A stretch of DNA of 64,000 nucleotides from NCBI RefSeq assembly GCF_037154085.1, contig NZ_JBANRM010000002.1, positions 248,001-312,000 of the forward strand. Direction: 5' to 3'. The translations under genes and the position numbers were made by a program. The notes under the pieces are model-generated. The model had not been told where the DNA came from. It made no database searches and was given only the letters and a program-made list of their open reading frames with translations. The stretch comes from Andeanibacterium fulvum (GTDB lineage Bacteria > Pseudomonadota > Alphaproteobacteria > Sphingomonadales > Sphingomonadaceae). Positions 60,036 to 64,000 of this stretch are shown here, piece after piece (positions within the stretch are counted from its first letter, which is position 1; the number at the start of each line of letters is the position of its first letter).

Positions 60036-60470
60036 ATGAACCACGCGCAGACATCGCCGGCCAGTACCGGCACTTCCAAGGCCAGTCCTCTTCCCGCCAC
60101 GGGCGGCAAGGTGGCTGGCGAAGCCGAACGGCTTCATGCCCTCATCCTCCAGTCGCTGGACGATGACCAGGCGCAGGACGTGATCTCGATTCCCCTGGAA
60201 GGGAAATCGAGCATTGCCGATCACATGGTGATCGCATCGGGCCGTTCGACCCGGCAGGTGGCCGCCATGGCCCAGAAGCTGGCCGAGCGTGTGAAGGAAG
60301 CGGGCTTCGGCTCCTCCCGGATCGAAGGCCTTCCGGCCGCCGACTGGGTGCTGATCGACGCGGGCGACGTGGTGGTGCACCTGTTCCGCCCCGAAGTGCG
60401 CAGCTTCTACAATCTCGAGCGCATGTGGGCGTTTGGCGACGCACCGCCGGTTGCAGCCGGGCAAGCCTGA
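60036..60470 (+). CDS. rsfS: Ribosomal silencing factor RsfS
   Basis: A 144-residue RsfS (Iojap). After a variable Ser/Thr-rich start of about 35 residues, the domain contains LILQSLDDDQAQDVISIPLEGKSS-type beta elements, MVIASGRSTRQVAAMAQKL and GDVVVHLFRPEVRSFYNLERMW, which is the signature. It blocks 50S-30S joining through L14 when nutrients are low. rlmH follows 27 bp later. Confidence 0.95.
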   Translation: MNHAQTSPASTGTSKASPLPATGGKVAGEAERLHALILQSLDDDQAQDVISIPLEGKSSIADHMVIASGRSTRQVAAMAQKLAERVKEAGFGSSRIEGLPAADWVLIDAGDVVVHLFRPEVRSFYNLERMWAFGDAPPVAAGQA

Positions 60471-60497
60471 CCTGTAAGGCAGGCGCGGGAGGGCTCC

Positions 60498-60920
60498 ATG
60501 CGCCTGCACGTAATTGCCAGAGGGAAAATCGGGCGCTCGCCCGAGGCGGAACTCGTCGCGCGCTATGAAAAGCGCATCCAGTGGCCCCTGAAGCTGACCG
60601 AGCTTCCGGAAACCGGCGGCAATATTCCCGAACCGCTTACCCCATGCCGCACCGTGCTGCTGGACGAGCGCGGCAAGCAGCTTTCCTCGGAAGAATTCGC
60701 TGCCTTGCTGGGCCGCTGGCGCGACGATGGCGTGCGCGAGACGCGTTTCGTGCTGGGCGCGGCGGACGGGCATGGCGAGGCCGCGCGGCAGGGCGCTGAC
60801 CTGCTGTTCGCCTTCGGCAAGGCCACCTGGCCGCATCTTCTGGCGCGCGCCATGCTTATGGAACAGCTGTTCCGCGCAACCTCTATCCTTGCAGGCCATC
60901 CCTATCATCGGGCAGGCTAG
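60498..60920 (+). CDS. rlmH: 23S rRNA (pseudouridine1915-N3)-methyltransferase
   Basis: A 140-residue SPOUT methyltransferase. LDERGKQLSSEEFAALL and the following FVLGAADGHGEAARQGAD form the SAM-binding trefoil knot, and the C-terminal MLMEQLFRATSILAGHPYHR carries the conserved terminal tyrosine/histidine region. It methylates pseudouridine 1915 of 23S rRNA. It is the third gene of nadD-rsfS-rlmH. Confidence 0.95.
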   Translation: MRLHVIARGKIGRSPEAELVARYEKRIQWPLKLTELPETGGNIPEPLTPCRTVLLDERGKQLSSEEFAALLGRWRDDGVRETRFVLGAADGHGEAARQGADLLFAFGKATWPHLLARAMLMEQLFRATSILAGHPYHRAG

Positions 60921-60924
60921 CGCC

Positions 60925-62139
60925 ATGCGAATGCGCGTGCGCCTTGTCCTTGCCCCGCTGCTGCTGGCGGCCCTGCTTTCCGCAGGTGCTTCCGCCCAGC
61001 GCGAGGCCGGGTTTTCCAGCGTGGACGAGACGCGCCAGGCGATCAGCCGCGCCTTGAAAGACCGGCAGTCGGCCGAGGCCCGTGCCAGGGTGCTGGAAGG
61101 CGAGGCCGCCCGCGCCGGAGAGGCGGCGGAGAAGATCGCGCAGCAGACTGCCGCGCTTGCCGCTCGCATCCAGGAATCCGAAGCCAGTATCGCCGCTGCG
61201 GAAGCCCGGCTTTCCCTGATCGACGGACAGCGCCGGGCGCTCGCCGCGCGGCTGGCCCAGCGGCAGAAGCCGGTCGTGCGCCTCACCGCCGCGCTGCAGC
61301 GCTTTTCCCGCCGCCCGCTCGCCTTGTCGGTTATGCGGCCCGGTTCGGTGAAGGAAATGGTCTATCTGCGCGCGATGCTGGGCTCCACCGTGCCCGAAGT
61401 GCAGCGCCGCACTGCTGCCCTGCGCGGAGAACTCGCGCGCGGAAAGGCCCTGCAACGCCAGGCCGAGCGGGCACTGGCCGATCTGCGCGGGAATGAAAGC
61501 CTGCTCGAAGCCCGCCGCAAGGAACTGGCTGCGCTCGAAACCCGCCAGCGGCTCGATGCGCGGCGGGCGAGCGGCGATGCCGCGCGCGAGGCGGAGCGGG
61601 CGCTGGCCCTTGCCGAAGAAGCGCGCGATCTCAACGGGCTGGTCGCCCAGCTCGACGCGGCGGGAAATCTGCGTGAACGGCTGGCCGCCTTGCCTGGGCC
61701 GATCATCCGCCCGCCCCGTCCGGAAGAATCGCGGGTGATCGCGGTGCAGACGCAGGCTGCCGCCGCAGCGCGCCCGCCCGCGGGCTATCAGCTGCCGGTA
61801 GCGGGGCGCACCGTGACGGGTTTCGGAGCGCCCACTTCCGGCGGGGCGCTGACGCAGGGCATCACGCTCGCGCCGCGCGGGGGCGCGCAGGTTGTCGCAC
61901 CGGCTGCCGGGCGAGTGGTCTTTGCCGGGCCCTATCGCGGCTATGGCCGGATCGCGATCATCGAACATGAAGGCGGCTGGACCACTCTGGTGACCGGCAT
62001 GGCGCGGGTGGACGTGGTCGTGGGCCAGCAACTGGTGCGCGGCGCCCCGCTGGGCATCGCTGCCCCGACCCGCCCGCTCATCACGCTGGAATTGCGGCGC
62101 GATGGGGCGCCAGTCAATCCGCTGGAATTCCTTGGCTAG
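60925..62139 (+). CDS. EnvC-like murein hydrolase activator (degenerate LytM)
   Basis: A 404-residue exported protein. A signal peptide ends near residue 26 (AGASAQ). A long coiled coil (about 30-255) and a C-terminal LytM/M23 fold (about 285-404) give the EnvC layout. Zinc ligands are lost: GITLAPRGG replaces the HxxxD element, TLVTGM replaces TxYAH, and ITLELRRDG replaces HLHFE. So it is probably not a peptidase but activates amidases at the septum. It follows rlmH at 5 bp and precedes ctpA. Confidence 0.88.
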   Translation: MRMRVRLVLAPLLLAALLSAGASAQREAGFSSVDETRQAISRALKDRQSAEARARVLEGEAARAGEAAEKIAQQTAALAARIQESEASIAAAEARLSLIDGQRRALAARLAQRQKPVVRLTAALQRFSRRPLALSVMRPGSVKEMVYLRAMLGSTVPEVQRRTAALRGELARGKALQRQAERALADLRGNESLLEARRKELAALETRQRLDARRASGDAAREAERALALAEEARDLNGLVAQLDAAGNLRERLAALPGPIIRPPRPEESRVIAVQTQAAAAARPPAGYQLPVAGRTVTGFGAPTSGGALTQGITLAPRGGAQVVAPAAGRVVFAGPYRGYGRIAIIEHEGGWTTLVTGMARVDVVVGQQLVRGAPLGIAAPTRPLITLELRRDGAPVNPLEFLG

Positions 62140-62253
62140 AACCGCTGGCTCTGGAATTCTCCTTCATGCGCCCTCATCTGGCGTTAAGCTGCCGGGCGCG
62201 ATACAAGCGCGCCGAAATGTGCCGGTCGCACAAGTGTTCAAGGTGCCATTGAG

Positions 62254-63591
62254 ATGAAATTCGTCCAGCTCTTCCGATCTGCTGCACTGGTTACGGCGGT
62301 GGCACTGATTCCGGCCACCACGGCTGGCCTTGCACAGGTGGAAGGCCGCGCGGCGCCTGAATTCGGCAAGCTGTTCGCGGTCTATCAGCGGATCAAGGCG
62401 GCCTATGTCGATCCGGTGGATGACGATGTGCTGATCAAGGGCGCGATCGACGGCATGCTCGGCGCGCTCGATCCCCATTCCTCCTATCTCGACGGGGAGG
62501 CACTGAAGCGCCTCGATACGCTGATCGACGGGAATTACGAAGGGCTGGGCATCTCGGTCGGCATGGATGACGGCGCCGTGAAGATCATCTCGCCGATGAA
62601 GGGCAGCCCGGCAGAGAAGGCCGGCCTCAAGGCGGGCGACTTCATCACCCATATCGATGGCAAGCTGATCTTCGGCCAGACGCTGGACGAGGCCGTGGCC
62701 CAGATGCGCGGCCCGGCCGATAGCAGCGTGCGCCTGACCATCTTCCGCGCGGGCCGCGAGGAACCGTTCGACGTGACCGTGACGCGCGGCGTGATCGAAC
62801 TGGAACCGGTGACCTACAAGCTGGAAGACGGCGCCATCGGCGTCATCTCGGTGAACGAATTCTCCAAGGATGTGGGCAAGGATGTCCGCGCCGCCATCGC
62901 CGCCCTGCGCAAGGATGCAGGCGGACGGATCAACGGGCTGGTGCTCGATCTGCGTTCCAACCCCGGCGGTTCGCTGGACGAGGCAGTCGCCTTGTCGGAC
63001 CTGTTCCTGACCAAGGGCCAGATCGTGTCCCAGCGCGGCCGCAACAAGAACGAGAACATCTCGTTCGATGCGGAAACCGTGTTCCCCGGCGATGTGGTGC
63101 CCAAGATGCCGATGATCGTGCTGATCGATGTCGGCTCCGCCTCGGCCTCCGAAATCGTCGCCGGCGCGCTGCAGGACCAGCACCGCGCATTGGTGATGGG
63201 CGAAACCAGCTTCGGCAAGGGCAGCGTGCAGACGCTGATGCCGCTGACGCGCGACAGTGCGATCAAGCTGACTACCGCGCGCTATTACACGCCGTCGGGC
63301 CGTTCGGTGCAGGAAGGCGGGATCGAACCCGATATCCGCGTGCCGCAGCTGTCCGACCCCGATGCCGCCAAGCGCGCCAAGTTCGCCCTGCGCGAATCCG
63401 ACCTGCGCAAGCACCTGATCAACGAGGTGGACCTCGACGACAAGCAGTTGGAACAGGACAAGGATGTCGATCCGCGCTTCAAGATGACGCCGGAAGAACT
63501 TGAGGCGAAGGGCATCAAGGACTTCCAGCTCTATTACGCGCTTTCCACCCTGCGCCGCACGACCAGCAGCGCAATGGCGCTGCGCAAGTAA
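62254..63591 (+). CDS. ctpA: S41-family C-terminal processing peptidase
   Basis: A 445-residue carboxyl-terminal processing protease. A signal peptide ends near residue 25, and a PDZ domain lies at about 100-180 (GLGISVGMDDGAVKIISPM, KAGLKAGDFITHIDG). The peptidase S41 domain carries the serine in DVGSASASEIVAGALQ and the lysine in GETSFGKGSVQTL. It degrades periplasmic proteins and peptidoglycan hydrolases. Its place after the EnvC-like gene is conserved in alphaproteobacteria. Confidence 0.95.
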   Translation: MKFVQLFRSAALVTAVALIPATTAGLAQVEGRAAPEFGKLFAVYQRIKAAYVDPVDDDVLIKGAIDGMLGALDPHSSYLDGEALKRLDTLIDGNYEGLGISVGMDDGAVKIISPMKGSPAEKAGLKAGDFITHIDGKLIFGQTLDEAVAQMRGPADSSVRLTIFRAGREEPFDVTVTRGVIELEPVTYKLEDGAIGVISVNEFSKDVGKDVRAAIAALRKDAGGRINGLVLDLRSNPGGSLDEAVALSDLFLTKGQIVSQRGRNKNENISFDAETVFPGDVVPKMPMIVLIDVGSASASEIVAGALQDQHRALVMGETSFGKGSVQTLMPLTRDSAIKLTTARYYTPSGRSVQEGGIEPDIRVPQLSDPDAAKRAKFALRESDLRKHLINEVDLDDKQLEQDKDVDPRFKMTPEELEAKGIKDFQLYYALSTLRRTTSSAMALRK

Positions 63592-63608
63592 GCGCCAAGG
63601 GGGCAGGA

Positions 63609-64000
63609 ATGGCGACGGACAAATCTCTCAAGCAGGCGCACGCGCTGGCGCTGGGCGTTCCGGTGGCCCTGCTGGCCGGGGCCTATATCTCGGAATATGG
63701 CTTCGGCCTCTATCCGTGCGAAATGTGCTGGTGGCAGCGTTATGCCCATTTCGTGGCCGTGGCGCTGGGCCTTGTGGCCTTCGTCCTGCCGCCGAAGCGG
63801 CTGTGGGTGGGGCTGACGGCGTTGGCCGTGCTTGCCTCCGGCCTGATCGGCGCGTTCCATGCGGGCGTTGAATATGGCTGGTGGGAAGGCTTCACCACCT
63901 GCACCTCCATTTCCTCCGGCAGCAGCGATCCGCTGGAAGCGATCATGTCCGCGCCGATCATCCGTTGCGACGTGGCGCAATGGGAATTGTTCGGCATCTC
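63609..64000 (+). CDS. dsbB: Disulfide bond formation protein B (partial, runs off the window)
   Basis: The window contains about 130 codons from the ATG at 63609. The first periplasmic cysteine pair is in YPCEMCWWQRYAHF, and GAFHAGVEYGWWEGFTTC carries a downstream cysteine, the DsbB pattern. Several membrane helices are visible (about 15-35, 47-65, 68-88). It would oxidise DsbA and pass electrons to quinone. The 3' end is outside the window. It starts 17 bp after ctpA and is probably co-transcribed. Confidence 0.88.
   Translation, partial: MATDKSLKQAHALALGVPVALLAGAYISEYGFGLYPCEMCWWQRYAHFVAVALGLVAFVLPPKRLWVGLTALAVLASGLIGAFHAGVEYGWWEGFTTCTSISSGSSDPLEAIMSAPIIRCDVAQWELFGI

Overview
This window looks like a chromosomal segment from a GC-rich alphaproteobacterium, most likely of the order Sphingomonadales. 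The evidence is the gene content (UrcA-family protein, DUF6489, DUF1491, DUF1192, TrcR/DUF1013, PopZ-like DUF2497, CarD next to a 7Fe ferredoxin) and the local gene orders hemE-hemJ-rho, mnmE-mnmG-rsmG-parA-parB and dnaQ-coaE-aroE-maf-ppsR. The genus cannot be fixed from the sequence alone. Coding is dense. I see no rRNA, tRNA, CRISPR array, insertion sequence or prophage.

The most important feature is a likely chromosomal replication origin at about 17.2-17.57 kb, between ppsR and hemE. It has one perfect and three near-consensus DnaA boxes, an AT-rich stretch beside hemE, and five GANTC sites of the CcrM type. Genes to its left (10.7-17.2 kb) all run leftward and genes to its right (17.6-27.9 kb) almost all run rightward, as expected for outward-moving forks. 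Two perfect parS sites and one near-perfect site lie 6-9 kb to the right, around mnmG and rsmG, just before parA and parB, so origin and centromere are together here.

Region by region: 0-5.5 kb holds a lipid-kinase-like operon, a UrcA protein, a LytS/LytTR two-component pair and class I fumarase. 5.6-10.6 kb holds an isoaspartyl-methyltransferase-like protein, TolC, a PopZ-like protein, a ferredoxin, a CBS protein, ErpA and exonuclease III. 10.7-17.2 kb is a leftward housekeeping block (cell wall hydrolase, thioesterase, PtsN, HPF, DnaQ, CoaE, AroE, Maf, PpsR). 17.6-27.9 kb is the origin-proximal block (HemE, HemJ, Rho, tRNA modification, ParAB). 28-37 kb mixes MsrC, a sorbosone-dehydrogenase-like protein, an acyl-CoA dehydrogenase, a threonylcarbamoyl-AMP synthase, a GIN-domain lipoprotein and CarD. 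37-48 kb holds FdxA, an S4 protein, a SUV3-like helicase, an M23 peptidase, HemB, a gamma carbonic anhydrase, a guanidinium-exporter-like SMR protein with a candidate riboswitch, a truncated haemoglobin and ClpA. 48-55 kb holds an oxidoreductase, a GST, a phosphoesterase/glycosyltransferase pair, TrcR and an acyl-CoA ligase. 55-64 kb holds a bactofilin/M23 operon, ProA, an aldo/keto reductase, NadD-RsfS-RlmH, an EnvC-like protein, CtpA and DsbB.

Two themes recur. One is cell-cycle and cell-pole biology: oriC, parS/ParAB, PopZ-like, TrcR, bactofilin and clustered GANTC sites. The densest GANTC cluster, nine sites in 157 bp, lies in the divergent promoter region between the bactofilin/M23 operon and proA. 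The other is envelope and peptidoglycan remodelling: SleB hydrolase, two intact M23 peptidases, a degenerate EnvC-like factor, CtpA, TolC and DsbB. Most genes are ordinary housekeeping genes; the less expected signals are regulatory.
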